Assembly: GCF_041228405.1 (NCBI RefSeq)
Contig: NZ_CP133888.1
Coordinates: forward strand, 372,001-436,000
Direction: 5' to 3'
Length of the DNA: 64,000 nucleotides
DNA from: Salinilacustrithrix flava
Lineage (GTDB): Bacteria > Actinomycetota > Acidimicrobiia > Acidimicrobiales > Salinilacustritrichaceae
Shown here: positions 32,177-40,784 of the stretch, piece by piece
Position numbering within the stretch: position 1 is the first letter of the stretch
Layout of the letters: each line of letters starts with the position of its first letter
The notes under the pieces: generated by a model
What the model saw: only the letters and a program-made list of their open reading frames with translations
Told to the model about the DNA's origin: nothing
Databases searched by the model: none
Made by a program: the position numbers and the translations under genes

Positions 32177-33616
32177 TCAGGGCGACGGGAGCAGCTCGGC
32201 GATGAGGTCCGCGTACTGGACGAGGTGACGTGCTGCCAGGAACTGCTCGCGCGTCGACTCCTGCGCCGCCTCGCCCATCGCCTCCGCACGCGCCGGATCG
32301 ACGAGCAGCTCCGCGACCGCGGTGCCGAACGCCTCGAGGTCGGTGGGGTCCACGAGGAGGCCGGTCTCGCCGTCGACGATCTGGTCCACGATGCCGCCGA
32401 CCGCACCACCGACCACCGGACGTCCCTTCCACATCGCCTCCGACACCGTGAGCCCGAAGCCCTCCTGCAGGCTCTTCTGCACCACGACGCTGGCGTGCCG
32501 TTGGAGCGCGTTCACGATGGTGGCGTTCTCCTCGGCATCGGCCATCGGCAGGCACACCAGTGCGATGCGAGCCCGGGCGGCGTGGGGCAGGTCCCGCCAC
32601 TGCCCGATGCAGTCGTCCAGCACCTCGGCGCCCTCGGGGTCGTCGCTCACACCGCTCACGTTCGGGCCGGCGAGCACGAGCTGGGCGTCGCTGCCGTGGT
32701 CGACGAACTCGGCGAACGCGTGCATGACCCCGGCCATGTCCTTCAGCGGATCCCAGCGCGAGACCTGCACCACGAGGGGCGTGTCGGGGGTGGGCGACGG
32801 GCCGGCTCGGACGATGTCGGCGACGTGGTCGACCCGCGCCGGGCTCCCGTCCCGGCGCTCGTAGGTGGTGTGGTCCAGGTCGTCGCACCGCAGGATGCCG
32901 ACGTGGCCGAGGATCGCCCGTTGCTGCGCGACCGTGAGGTCCTTGTTCTTGGGGGCGAGCGGGTCGATGGACGGTGCGATGAGCGACACCGGCACGTCGC
33001 CGACGTCATCGGGCACGTACGCCTGGCGGCTGAACACCAGGTGGTGGGCGTGCCGGACGTCGTCGGCGATGAAGTCCCAGGCCGCCCGGGTGCGATCGGT
33101 CTGGTTCGTGGTCCCGATGTGGCTGCGCCAGACCACGAGGGCACCGCAGTCCACCAGTGCGGGGACGATCCCGGCGGTCTGCGGGTCGTGGCAGATGCAC
33201 ACGTCGCCGGGCCGCACGAGGGCGTCGATCTCGTCGGCGTTGGCCCGGGCGACGGCCTCGAAGTGATCGTGCTCGGCCGGGCCGAGCGGACCGCCGTCGC
33301 CGGGCGAGTCGTGGAACGCGTGGTGCAGGCGCTTGGTGATGCGGAAGAAGTCCGGATCACCGCCGATGACGAGCCAGCGGACGTCGATGCCAGCGCCGCG
33401 CCCGTAGGCGAGCAGCGGACGGAGCATCTCGGCGACGCCGCCGCCGGCGGCCGTGGAGTTGAGGTTCCAGATCGTCCGGTCGCCGAGCGCCTCGGCCACC
33501 ATGGCCGCCGCGTCGCGCAGCCGTTCGGCCTGGGCCTCATCGAGCACCTCGAGCAGGCGCTCGAGCCCGACCGGTGCCGGGCGCTCCTCGACGGGGCGGA
33601 TGCCGGACGCGTCCAC
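32177..33616 (-). CDS. TreT-like trehalose synthase / GT4 glycosyltransferase
   Basis: A 479-residue GT-B enzyme. N-terminal IWNLNSTAAGGGVAEMLRPLLAYGRGAGIDVRW (about 49-81) and VVWRSHIGTT are characteristic of trehalose glycosyltransferring synthase TreT. The C-terminal nucleotide-sugar domain has VVQVSRWDPLKDM and VVVQKSLQEGFGLTVSEAMWKGRPVVG with the conserved E-x7-E. TreT makes trehalose from NDP-glucose and glucose, and UDP-glucose could come from GalU at 20.9 kb. The specificity is inferred. GTG 33616 lies 6 nt after TAGCCT. Confidence 0.82.
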   Translation of the reverse strand: MDASGIRPVEERPAPVGLERLLEVLDEAQAERLRDAAAMVAEALGDRTIWNLNSTAAGGGVAEMLRPLLAYGRGAGIDVRWLVIGGDPDFFRITKRLHHAFHDSPGDGGPLGPAEHDHFEAVARANADEIDALVRPGDVCICHDPQTAGIVPALVDCGALVVWRSHIGTTNQTDRTRAAWDFIADDVRHAHHLVFSRQAYVPDDVGDVPVSLIAPSIDPLAPKNKDLTVAQQRAILGHVGILRCDDLDHTTYERRDGSPARVDHVADIVRAGPSPTPDTPLVVQVSRWDPLKDMAGVMHAFAEFVDHGSDAQLVLAGPNVSGVSDDPEGAEVLDDCIGQWRDLPHAARARIALVCLPMADAEENATIVNALQRHASVVVQKSLQEGFGLTVSEAMWKGRPVVGGAVGGIVDQIVDGETGLLVDPTDLEAFGTAVAELLVDPARAEAMGEAAQESTREQFLAARHLVQYADLIAELLPSP

Positions 33617-33622
33617 GCCCAG

Positions 33623-33628
33623 AGGCTA
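33623..33628 (-). promoter_or_regulatory. -10-like box, leaderless start of TreT-like gene
   Basis: TAGCCT on the minus strand, 6-nt spacer, GTG 33616. Confidence 0.55.
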
Positions 33629-33667
33629 CCCATGGATCGGAGGGAGGTCGCCGGATCCCTGTTCGCG

Positions 33668-34735
33668 TCAGGGGCCGCCGAGCCAGGTGACGGGCGGGCC
33701 GTGGTAGCCGGTGGTGGCGAGCAGCTCCTCGTCGTGGCCGCCGTCGCGACCCGGCCAGGACGACATGCGCACGTCGGCCACGTCGCCGGCCGGCTCCATG
33801 CGCAGCCAGTGGATCGGCGCATCCGGCGTCGCCCGCTCCCCCGCCTGCTCGATCGCGGCGCGCACGCGGACGAACGACGACCGGGGCAGGTACTGCAGGA
33901 CGATCGAGTGGTGGACGACGGTGGCCAGGCCCGGCGTGGGCTCCGCCAGCTGGGCCTCGATCCAGTCGGCGGCGTCCATCGCGTCGACGACGACGGGGTG
34001 GCGACGAGCGACCTCGATGGCGGCGTCGAGGCGGGCCCGGCGCTCGACCTGGTCGGGCCAGAGGAACGAGCGGAGGCGGATGGCGCCCTCGTCGGTGGTC
34101 GGGTCGATCGGCGCCTGGTCGCACCCGCGCCGCTCGGCCACGACCAGCTCTGCGGCCACGGGCGGCAGGTCGGCGGTCCAGGGATCCTCGAACACCAGGC
34201 CGTCGCCGGGACCCCAGGCGAGCACCCCGCCGCCGGCCCGGTAGCCGTAGCGGTCCCAGTGCAGGAGCAGCCCGGCGCTGGCCCCGACCTCGAGCTGGCG
34301 CAGCGGCAGGCCGGTGCGGCGGGCGACGGCGTGGAAGCCACCGAAGAGCGACGTGGCCCGGCCCACCTCGTTGGTCTGCACGCCCAGGTCCATCGCCGCC
34401 TCGATGCGGGTCCGGTGGGCCTCGACGGTGGCCAGGAACGCCGGCATCGGATCGCCGGTGTCGGTACCGCCGGCCGAGGCGTAGTGCGCGGCGAGCGCCG
34501 GGGCCTCGTCGGTGAGCACCAGCGCGTGCACCGCGGCGAGGAAGCGCAGGGGGATGGCGTCGGCCATGGCGTTGTCCGCCCACGGTCGCAGGATCGCAGC
34601 GCACGGCCCGTCGGCGTGCACGTCGTCGACCATGGCATCGAGGATCCGGGCGTACAGGGCTGACCCGGCGCGCTCGCAGGCGGCGCGCTGCAGGACGAGC
34701 ACGTCGATCAGCGGCAGGTCCCGGCTGCGCTCCAC
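33668..34735 (-). CDS. DUF2332-family protein
   Basis: A 355-residue protein of the actinobacterial DUF2332 family. Seen: SALYARILDAMVDDV, IPLRFLAAVHALVLTDEAPALAAHY (about 61-85), TNEVGRA, LRQLEVGASAGLLLHWDRYGYR (about 151-172) and WPDQVERRARLDAAIEVAR. The ELGASAGL-like segment resembles a SAM-binding methyltransferase motif I, so a methyltransferase-like fold is plausible but unproven. It sits between the TreT-like and cyclase genes, all on one strand, 17 nt after the cyclase stop. Confidence 0.8.
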   Translation of the reverse strand: MERSRDLPLIDVLVLQRAACERAGSALYARILDAMVDDVHADGPCAAILRPWADNAMADAIPLRFLAAVHALVLTDEAPALAAHYASAGGTDTGDPMPAFLATVEAHRTRIEAAMDLGVQTNEVGRATSLFGGFHAVARRTGLPLRQLEVGASAGLLLHWDRYGYRAGGGVLAWGPGDGLVFEDPWTADLPPVAAELVVAERRGCDQAPIDPTTDEGAIRLRSFLWPDQVERRARLDAAIEVARRHPVVVDAMDAADWIEAQLAEPTPGLATVVHHSIVLQYLPRSSFVRVRAAIEQAGERATPDAPIHWLRMEPAGDVADVRMSSWPGRDGGHDEELLATTGYHGPPVTWLGGP

Positions 34736-34752
34736 CCCCGCACTCCCGCCGG

Positions 34753-35559
34753 TCAGCCGGCGCGCCGGACGGGGCAGACCAGCACCGAGCCATCGACGCC
34801 CTTGAACGTGCGCCGGCGAGCCCGGCCGAACGTGACCCCCGCCGGCGGGGTGCCGATGGCCGAGCGCACGTCGGTCGTGGCGAGGACCTCCCCGCCCTTG
34901 GCCGAGTCCGCCACCCGCGCGGCCAGGTTCACGTCGTGGCCGATCACGTCGTCGCCGAGCAGCTCGACCTCGCCGTGGTGCAGCCCGACCCGCAGTCGCA
35001 GCCCGGTCTCGTTCGTCTCGTCGATCTCCAACGCGGCCAGCACCGCCGCCTCGGGTGCACCGAAGGAGATGAGCAAGCCGTCGCCCAGCTTCTTCACGAT
35101 GCGCCCGCCGCGGCTGCGGATCACCGGCCCGACCGCACGGTGGTGCTGCTCGAGCAGCTCGCGTGCGGCGCGGTCGCCCTCGCGGGACGTGAAGCTGGTG
35201 AAGCCCTCCAGGTCGGTGAACGCGATGGTGGCGACCTGGCGGGCGTCGCCGGTGCGACCGTCGTCGGTGTCGACGTTGAGCAGCTGGATGGCGTTCAGGC
35301 CCATGTTCGCGATGAGCGAGGGCTCCTGCTCGATCGAGCGCTCGAGGAAGCGCTGGATGACGTCGAGCGAGGTCGCGGTGCGGATGGGCCGCTCGGTCGG
35401 CTGCTCCAGCCAGGCCCGGTCGATCAGGCCGACCTCGGACGCCCCGCGAGCGAAGTCGGGGTGCTCGTTCAGCAGATCGGCGGCCTGCTGGGTGAGGCGG
35501 CGCCGGATCGCATCGATGGCGCTCTCCCCGCGGGCCCGGGCACCTTCGAGCGACGGCAT
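34753..35559 (-). CDS. Class III adenylate/guanylate cyclase-domain protein
   Basis: A 268-residue protein. The N-terminal 100 residues are helical, with LDVIQRFLERSIEQEPSLIANMGLNAIQLL. The cyclase homology domain is C-terminal: the two metal aspartates are in IAFTDLEGFTSFTSREG (about 133) and IVKKLGDGLLISFGAPE (about 176), and LRLRVGLHHGEVELLGDDVIGHDVNLAARVAD completes the site. It probably makes cAMP, as in mycobacteria. No membrane segment is seen. TAGATT stands 7 nt before ATG 35559. A sister protein is encoded at 53875. Confidence 0.88.
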   Translation of the reverse strand: MPSLEGARARGESAIDAIRRRLTQQAADLLNEHPDFARGASEVGLIDRAWLEQPTERPIRTATSLDVIQRFLERSIEQEPSLIANMGLNAIQLLNVDTDDGRTGDARQVATIAFTDLEGFTSFTSREGDRAARELLEQHHRAVGPVIRSRGGRIVKKLGDGLLISFGAPEAAVLAALEIDETNETGLRLRVGLHHGEVELLGDDVIGHDVNLAARVADSAKGGEVLATTDVRSAIGTPPAGVTFGRARRRTFKGVDGSVLVCPVRRAG

Positions 35560-35566
35560 GGCGGCG

Positions 35567-35572
35567 AATCTA
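35567..35572 (-). promoter_or_regulatory. -10-like box, leaderless start of cyclase gene
   Basis: TAGATT on the minus strand, 7-nt spacer, ATG 35559. Confidence 0.5.
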
Positions 35573-35621
35573 GACCTCGCACCCCGACCTGCTGACGTGG
35601 TCGATCCACCCCGGGCACGGG

Positions 35622-35627
35622 TACCGT
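35622..35627 (+). promoter_or_regulatory. -10-like box upstream of dxs
   Basis: TACCGT with a 9-nt spacer to ATG 35637, predicting a leader of at most a few nucleotides. Confidence 0.45.
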
Positions 35628-35636
35628 ATTCACCGC

Positions 35637-37484
35637 ATGCTGCTCGACCGGATCCACAGCCCCGCCGACCTGCGAGGCCTCAGCGCCGAGCAGCTCGAGA
35701 CGCTGGCTGCCGAGATCCGCACCTTCGTCGTCGATGCCGTCGACCGCACCGGCGGCCACCTCGGCTCGAACCTCGGCGCGGTGGAGCTCACCTTGGCCGT
35801 GCACCGGGTGTTCGAGTCCCCGCGCGACATCGTGCTCTGGGACACCGGGCACCAGGCCTACGTGCACAAGATCGTCACCGGCCGCCGCGAGGGGTTCGAG
35901 CAGCTGCGCCAGGAGGGTGGCCTGTCCGGCTACCCGTCCCGCAAGGAGTCCCCGCACGACTGGGTGGAGAACAGCCACGCCTCCACCATCATCAGCTACG
36001 CCCACGGCCTCGCCACCGCGATGTCGCGCAACGAGATCACCGACCGGCGCATCGTGGCCATCATCGGCGACGGCTCGCTCACCGGCGGCATGGCCTACGA
36101 GGGCCTGAACAACCTCGGCCACGCCGGCTCCCGGGCCATCATCATCCTCAACGACAACGGGCGCTCCTACGCCCCCACCGTCAGCCGCCTGGGCGACAGC
36201 CTCGCCCGGCTCCGCCTCGACCCCCGCTACGTGCGCAGCCGTGCCCGGTTCGAGAAGCTGCTCCGCTCGGCGCCCCTCGTCGGCGAGCACCTCGAGCGTG
36301 GCTTCGAGGCGACCATGGCCGGCGTCCGCGACTACTTCGAGCCACCCGCGTTCTTCCAGGACCTGGGCATCCGCTACACGGGCCCCTTCGACGGCCACGA
36401 CATCGCCGGCCTCGAGTCCGCCCTGCACGACGCCGCCGAGTACGACGGCCCGATCGTGGTCCACGTCCTCACCCAGAAGGGTCGCGGCTACGCCCCGGCC
36501 GAGAACGACCCGATCAAGAACATGCACGACACGGGATCGGTCGAGCCCGGGTCCTGTGCGGCCGCGTTCACCGAGGCGCTCATCAAGGAGGCCGAGGAGC
36601 GGCCCGAGGTGGTCGCCATCACCGCAGCGATGCCCGACTCAACCGGGCTGCTCCCCTTCGCCGAGCGCTTCCCCGACCGCCTCATCGACGTGGGCATCGC
36701 CGAGCAGCACGCCGTCACCTCGGCTGCGGGCATGGCCATGGGCGGCCTCCGGCCGGTGTTCGCCGTCTACTCGACGTTCCTGTCCCGGGCCTTCGACCAG
36801 GTCAACCTCGACGTCGGCCTCCACGACCAGCCGGTCGTGTTCTGCCTCGACCGGGCGGGGATCACCGGGTCCGACGGACCGTCCCACCACGGCGTCCTCG
36901 ACCTCGTCCTGTTCACGAAGATCCCGAACATGACCGTGCTCGCTCCCTCCTCGTACCAGGAGATCGGCGTCATGCTCCACGACGCGCTCGACCACACCGA
37001 CGGTCCGGTGCTGATCCGCTGGCCCAAGGTGCTCCCGGAGTGCGGGCCCGATGAGGTCGGCGCCGGTCTGCGAGGCCGCAAGGTCCGTGCGGGCCGCGAC
37101 GTGTGCATCCTGGCCGTGGGCAAGATGCTGCACCCGGCGCTCGAGGCCGCCGCGGCGCTCGCCGCCGACGGGGTCGAGGCCACCGTCTGGGACGTGCGCT
37201 GCGTGAAGCCGGCCGACCGGGAGATGCTCGAGGACGCCGCCGGGCACCCCACCGTCGTCACCGTCGAGGACGGCTACAAGGCCGGTGGGGCCGGTTCGCT
37301 GCTCGCTGCCGGGATCCGGGAGTGCTGCGAGGAGCGGCTCGTCCCTCGCATCGAGATCCTCGGCGTCCCGACCCAGTACCTCGACCACGCCAAGGCCGAC
37401 GACATCCTCGCCCGCCTCGGCCTCGATGCCGACGGCATCCGCTCCTCGGCCCTGCGGGCCGTGCGAGCTCCCAGCCCCCTCTGA
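35637..37484 (+). CDS. dxs: 1-deoxy-D-xylulose-5-phosphate synthase
   Basis: A 615-residue DXS. It has GGHLGSNLGAVELTLAVHRVF (active-site His about 41), DTGHQAYVHKIVTGR, the thiamine-pyrophosphate motif IIGDGSLTGGMAYEGLNN (about 143-160) and the C-terminal transketolase part with RFPDRLIDVGIAEQHAVTSAAGMA, LDRAGITGSDGPSHHG and VWDVRCVKPAD. It condenses pyruvate and glyceraldehyde-3-phosphate to begin the MEP isoprenoid pathway and feeds thiamine and pyridoxal synthesis. Length and motifs are complete. A hairpin at 37527 may terminate it. Confidence 0.96.
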   Translation: MLLDRIHSPADLRGLSAEQLETLAAEIRTFVVDAVDRTGGHLGSNLGAVELTLAVHRVFESPRDIVLWDTGHQAYVHKIVTGRREGFEQLRQEGGLSGYPSRKESPHDWVENSHASTIISYAHGLATAMSRNEITDRRIVAIIGDGSLTGGMAYEGLNNLGHAGSRAIIILNDNGRSYAPTVSRLGDSLARLRLDPRYVRSRARFEKLLRSAPLVGEHLERGFEATMAGVRDYFEPPAFFQDLGIRYTGPFDGHDIAGLESALHDAAEYDGPIVVHVLTQKGRGYAPAENDPIKNMHDTGSVEPGSCAAAFTEALIKEAEERPEVVAITAAMPDSTGLLPFAERFPDRLIDVGIAEQHAVTSAAGMAMGGLRPVFAVYSTFLSRAFDQVNLDVGLHDQPVVFCLDRAGITGSDGPSHHGVLDLVLFTKIPNMTVLAPSSYQEIGVMLHDALDHTDGPVLIRWPKVLPECGPDEVGAGLRGRKVRAGRDVCILAVGKMLHPALEAAAALAADGVEATVWDVRCVKPADREMLEDAAGHPTVVTVEDGYKAGGAGSLLAAGIRECCEERLVPRIEILGVPTQYLDHAKADDILARLGLDADGIRSSALRAVRAPSPL

Positions 37485-37526
37485 GACCCCACCCCTGTCC
37501 AAGGCCCCGGGGGTGCCCTGGACCAG

Positions 37527-37560
37527 GGCGCCTTCGCTGGGGTCGGAGAACGAAGGCGCC
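37527..37560 (+). terminator. Terminator-like hairpin after dxs
   Basis: Arms GGCGCCTTCG and CGAAGGCGCC (10 bp, perfect) with a 14-nt loop, 42 nt after the dxs stop. No T-tract. Confidence 0.5.
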
Positions 37561-37680
37561 CCGGACAGGGAACACAACGTCGGGAGGGAACCATGACGTT
37601 GCTGGGAGGGGAACGGCCCGCGAGGCGTTCCCTTGCGGTCCCGATCCGAGAAATCTCCCACGGCGTGCGGCGCACGCGAC

Positions 37681-37706
37681 GAGGCCCGGACCGTGGTCCG
37701 GGCCTC
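37681..37706 (+). terminator. 26-bp hairpin, possible second terminator
   Basis: GAGGCCCGGACC-GT-GGTCCGGGCCTC, 12-bp perfect arms followed by TCCCCC. Confidence 0.45.
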
Positions 37707-37898
37707 TCCCCCTGGTCGCCCCCACTTGGAAGGTGACAACGAACACAGCATTCCAGCCGAGCGCACAGAATGCAAGCGGAAGCGGGCGGTGGCCCGGTGC
37801 CGCTGCACGTTCCGCCCAGTTACGGGCAGTTACACACGCGTGACGTCAGACCCGGAGCCGAAGCCGCAGGCGAGGCGACCCAGCAGCACGGTTGGTTG

Positions 37899-37913
37899 GG
37901 CGGCGAAGCCGCC
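37899..37913 (-). terminator. Terminator-like hairpin after nfuA
   Basis: GGCGGC-TTC-GCCGCC read on the minus strand, 36 nt beyond the nfuA stop. The TTC loop is a stable one; no T-tract. Confidence 0.4.
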
Positions 37914-37948
37914 ATCTCGCCGTCGGTGGGTGGAACGACCGCGACCAG

Positions 37949-38614
37949 CTACGAGTAGTAGGGATTTTCGCCGGCGTCGTGATCCGTGACGTCGATGACG
38001 TCGGTGATCTCGGGGATGGCCGACGTGATGGAGGCGGCGATGCCCTCGCGCAGGGTCATGGCCGACACGGCGCAGCCTTGGCAGCCGCCGCCCATCAGGA
38101 CGTACACCTTGTCGCCGTCGACGCCCTTGAGCTCGGCGAAGCCGCCGTGGGCGGCGAGGCCCGGGTTGATCTGCTGCTCGAGCAGCTGCTGGACCTTCTC
38201 GGCCGTCGTGCCGGTGAGGTCGAGGTCGATGCCGGCGAGGGGGTCGGGCCGGTTCGGGTTGCGCAGCACGAGGCCGCCCTGGCCGTCGGTGCCGGGCAGG
38301 TCGAGGGTGGCGCCCTGGAGGGAGTCCATCGAGTCGGCCGGCACCATCACGGACAGCTCGCCCTGGAGGTAGACGATGTCGGTCTCGGTGGCCTCGGCGA
38401 CCGGCTCGAAGGTGAGGTCGTAGGTGTACTCCGGGCCCCGGATGCCGGTGACGGCGATGCGCAGGGCCAGGTCGGCCGGGTCGTCCTCGGACTCGCGCAG
38501 CTCGAGGATCTTGGCGATCGCGGTCTCGGTGACGGTGAGCACCACCTCCTCGCCGCCCGCGGGCGGGTCGTCCACGCTGGTGGTCTGGGGTGCCTCGGAC
38601 TCGGTCGTGGCCAT
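37949..38614 (-). CDS. NfuA-like Fe-S carrier (A-type plus NifU C-terminal domain)
   Basis: A 221-residue protein. Residues 25 to about 125 are an A-type/HesB-like beta domain (VTETAIAKILELRESEDDP, then LRIAVTGIRGPEYTYDLTFEP) lacking the usual cysteines. Residues about 150-221 are a NifU C-terminal domain with VYVLMGGGCQGCAVSAMTLREGIAA, whose CxxC binds a [4Fe-4S] cluster at a dimer interface. The order matches NfuA, which carries clusters to apoproteins. ATG 38614 is preceded by TAGCGT with a 6-nt spacer. Confidence 0.9.
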   Translation of the reverse strand: MATTESEAPQTTSVDDPPAGGEEVVLTVTETAIAKILELRESEDDPADLALRIAVTGIRGPEYTYDLTFEPVAEATETDIVYLQGELSVMVPADSMDSLQGATLDLPGTDGQGGLVLRNPNRPDPLAGIDLDLTGTTAEKVQQLLEQQINPGLAAHGGFAELKGVDGDKVYVLMGGGCQGCAVSAMTLREGIAASITSAIPEITDVIDVTDHDAGENPYYS

Positions 38615-38620
38615 GTGCCT

Positions 38621-38626
38621 ACGCTA
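38621..38626 (-). promoter_or_regulatory. -10-like box, leaderless start of nfuA
   Basis: TAGCGT on the minus strand, 6-nt spacer, ATG 38614. Confidence 0.55.
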
Positions 38627-38675
38627 CCGACGAACCATCGGAAGACCATGAGCCGGTCGGCTCGGGGGGCGAGAC

Positions 38676-39494
38676 ATGAGCGACGAGACCACCACCGACG
38701 AACAGGATCCGGTCCTCTACGAGGTGTCCGGCCACGTCGCCACGATCACCCTGAACCGGCCCCACCGCCGCAACGCCATCTCCACCCGCATGCTCAGCAT
38801 GCTCAGCGACGCCCTCAGCGAGGCCGACCGCAGCGGCGACGTTAGGGCCATCGTCCTCACCGGGGCGGGCAAGGGGTTCTGCTCCGGCCTGGACATCAAG
38901 GACGCCATGTCCGGTTCGGGCATCGGCAGCGAGGGCTCCGGCGCCGCCGCCAACATGATGAACACCCGGGACCTGCCGACCTCGATCCTGTTCGAGATCG
39001 ACACGCCGATCATCGCGGCCGTCAACGGCGCCGCCGCCGGCTACGGCCTCGACCTGGCCCTCGGCTGCGACATGCGGATCCTCGGCGAGACGTCCCGCCT
39101 CCTCCCCGGCTTCGCCAAGCGCGGCGTGGTCCCCGAGTCCGGCGGCACCTGGTACCTGCCTCGCCTCGTCGGCTGGGCCAAGGCCGCCGAGATCGGCTTC
39201 CTCGGCCGGGACCTCGACGCCCAGCAGTCCCTCGAGCTCGGCCTCGCCAACGCCGTCGTCGCCGACGACCAGCTCGTGGCCGAGGCGGTGTCGTGGGGCG
39301 AGGAGATCGCCACCAACGCGCCGCTCGCCATCCGGGCCATGAAGCGCCTCTACCGCCACGGCCTCACCGAGGACTTCCCCGCCCACACCCACCACGTGCT
39401 CCTGCAGACCATGCAGCTGTTCGGCACCAAGGACTTCTTCGAGGGCATCTCCAGCTTCGCCGAGGGCCGGGACCCGGAGTTCAAGGGCCGCTGA
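38676..39494 (+). CDS. Enoyl-CoA hydratase/isomerase family protein
   Basis: A 272-residue crotonase. It has TITLNRPHRRNAIS near the start, GAGKGFCSGLDIKDAM (about 64-79), VNGAAAGYGLDLALGCDMRIL (about 113-133) and GFAKRGVVPESGGTWYLPRLVGWAKAAEIGFLG, where a glutamate is present in the PESG turn, as in isomerase/hydratase members. It is likely in acyl-CoA beta-oxidation or degradation of aromatic or terpenoid acids. The substrate is unknown. It is divergent from nfuA. Confidence 0.88.
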   Translation: MSDETTTDEQDPVLYEVSGHVATITLNRPHRRNAISTRMLSMLSDALSEADRSGDVRAIVLTGAGKGFCSGLDIKDAMSGSGIGSEGSGAAANMMNTRDLPTSILFEIDTPIIAAVNGAAAGYGLDLALGCDMRILGETSRLLPGFAKRGVVPESGGTWYLPRLVGWAKAAEIGFLGRDLDAQQSLELGLANAVVADDQLVAEAVSWGEEIATNAPLAIRAMKRLYRHGLTEDFPAHTHHVLLQTMQLFGTKDFFEGISSFAEGRDPEFKGR

Positions 39495-39510
39495 CCGCTC
39501 GCCCCACCCG

Positions 39511-39545
39511 TTCCTTGCGCGCGAATCGACCGCTGACAGGCGGAT
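39511..39545 (-). repeat. Repeat A, inverted outer end of the nuclease-gene cassette
   Basis: Plus-strand TTCCTTGCGCGCGAATCGAC followed by CGCTGACAGGCGG, related in inverted orientation to repeats B, C and D. It pairs best with D as terminal inverted repeats. Confidence 0.5.
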
Positions 39546-39588
39546 CGAGCACACGGAACGCCCCGGCACCCGTTTGTCACGCGCTGAA

Positions 39589-39620
39589 CGACCATCGTCG
39601 GGCGTTTCGCGCGCACGGAA
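39589..39620 (+). repeat. Repeat B
   Basis: CGACCATCGTCGGGCGTTTC then GCGCGCACGGAA, the same pattern as C and D with several changes. Confidence 0.5.
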
Positions 39621-39664
39621 CTGAGTGGACTCGGGACCCTCCGTCGGCTGTCGGTGGGCCTGGA

Positions 39665-39670
39665 TAGCGT
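39665..39670 (+). promoter_or_regulatory. -10-like TAGCGT of the nuclease-like gene
   Basis: TAGCGT 57 nt before the GTG 39728. The gene also has GGAGG 5 nt before the start, so it would be a leadered transcript, unlike most neighbours. Confidence 0.35.
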
Positions 39671-39727
39671 CGACGACGCCGGTCCGCTGGCCCGCTTCCC
39701 CCAGCGCATCGACCATCGGAGGTCACC

Positions 39728-40732
39728 GTGCTCCCGGGACGCGTCCTCGATCTGTTCGCCCGCCAGTACTCGCTCGTCGGGCGGCACCAGCTGCTCGACC
39801 GCTGCAGCGCCGCTGAGCGGCGGCGCCTCGTCCGCCACCCGGACATCGACCGTGCGGGGCCTCGTGTCCTGCGCCACCGAGCCGGCACCGTGGACCTCGG
39901 CCAACAGCTGCTGCTCCCCGTGCTCGATGCCGGCCCCGGCGCGCTGCTCTGGGGTCACGCCGCGACGCACTGGTGGGGCTTCGGCCGGTTCCGTGCCTTC
40001 CCGGTGCACGTAACTCGACCCCGGAACGGGACACGGACGCCGCATGTCGGGATCGTGCACGTCACCAGGCACCTCGATCCGGCCCTCGACGCGACAGTGC
40101 ACCGGGGCATCCCCATCGTGCGTCCGGAGCGTCTGCTGCTCTGGCTCGCTCGCGCCGACACCGAGCGGTACGGCCACGACATCGGAGCGCTACGGCTGGA
40201 ACGAACGCTCGACCATGCCTGGCGCGAGCGCCTGGTCGACGGGCACCGCATCCACGACCTCGCCGCCCGCTGCTCCGGCAAGGGCAACAGCGGCATCGTC
40301 ATCCTGCGCCAGCTGCTCGAGAGTCGCCCGCCCGACTACCGACCCACGGACAGCAACCTCGAGAAGCGCTGGGAGGAGGTCGTCGGAACGCTGGCCCGGT
40401 CGTTCCGTCGGCAGGTCACGCTCGGCGACGACGCGCCGATCGGTCGCTTCGACCAGGTCCACGTCGATCGTCCTCTCGTCGTCGAGATCCACAGCGAGAA
40501 GCACCACACGATGCCGTCGGACGTCGCTGACGACGAGGACCGGGCCGACCGCCTCGTCGATGCGGGGTTCGCGGTCGTCATCTACTGGGAGTACGACATC
40601 TGGCACGACGCGTCGACCGTCCGCCGCACCCTCGGGGCGATCCTCAGCCGGCCGCACGAGGCGCTGATCCATCGACCGACCCGTGCCCCGCACCTCACCC
40701 TCCCCGTTCCGGGCGCGCCGAACGACCATTGA
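39728..40732 (+). CDS. Putative DUF559/PD-(D/E)XK nuclease-like protein with AbiEi-like N-terminus
   Basis: A 334-residue protein. Residues 1-110 resemble the wHTH plus barrel of AbiEi-type antitoxin proteins (QYSLVGRHQLLDRCSAAERRRLVRH, then GALLWGHAATHWWGFGRF). The C-terminal third has a nuclease-like layout: SNLEKRWEEVVGTLARSF, then FDQVHVDRPLVVEIHSEKHH with D...ExH as the putative metal site, then DEDRADRLVDAGFAVVIYWE. Related actinobacterial proteins are common orphans. A role in defence or genome maintenance is a guess. The gene is bracketed by inverted GC-rich repeats and has a GGAGG site. Its codon use is less extreme than its neighbours. Confidence 0.55.
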   Translation: MLPGRVLDLFARQYSLVGRHQLLDRCSAAERRRLVRHPDIDRAGPRVLRHRAGTVDLGQQLLLPVLDAGPGALLWGHAATHWWGFGRFRAFPVHVTRPRNGTRTPHVGIVHVTRHLDPALDATVHRGIPIVRPERLLLWLARADTERYGHDIGALRLERTLDHAWRERLVDGHRIHDLAARCSGKGNSGIVILRQLLESRPPDYRPTDSNLEKRWEEVVGTLARSFRRQVTLGDDAPIGRFDQVHVDRPLVVEIHSEKHHTMPSDVADDEDRADRLVDAGFAVVIYWEYDIWHDASTVRRTLGAILSRPHEALIHRPTRAPHLTLPVPGAPNDH

Positions 40733-40759
40733 CGGTCGAGTCGCGCGCGAGGAACGGAG
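40723..40759 (+). repeat. Repeat C, overlapping the stop of the nuclease-like gene
   Basis: CGACCATTGACGGTCGAGTC then GCGCGCGAGGAACGG. The first 10 nt are the last codons and stop of the gene. CGACC and GGTCG form a short stem. Confidence 0.6.
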
Positions 40760-40784
40760 GGGATCTGGTTCTCTTCGCGCCGAT

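Larger units (their letters stand above)
37485..37948. other. 464-nt stretch without a recognised gene between dxs and nfuA
   Basis: It holds several strong inverted repeats: 37527-37560, a 26-bp one at 37681-37706 (GAGGCCCGGACC around GT), and GGCGGC-GAA-GCCGCC at 37899-37913. A small frame at 37593-37736 has an excellent GGGAGGG site 4 nt before ATG, but its 47-residue Arg/Pro-rich product looks unlike a protein. An unannotated RNA is possible, but I recognise none. Confidence 0.5.

Noticed and set aside
37593..37736. A 47-residue protein after dxs
   Set aside because: It has an excellent ribosome-binding site but an Arg/Pro-rich sequence that includes a strong 26-bp hairpin. I kept it only as part of a finding, not as a gene.
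37700..37948. tRNA, tmRNA, RNase P or SRP RNA in the gap before nfuA
   Set aside because: No T-loop, CCA-end or known RNA signatures are seen on either strand.
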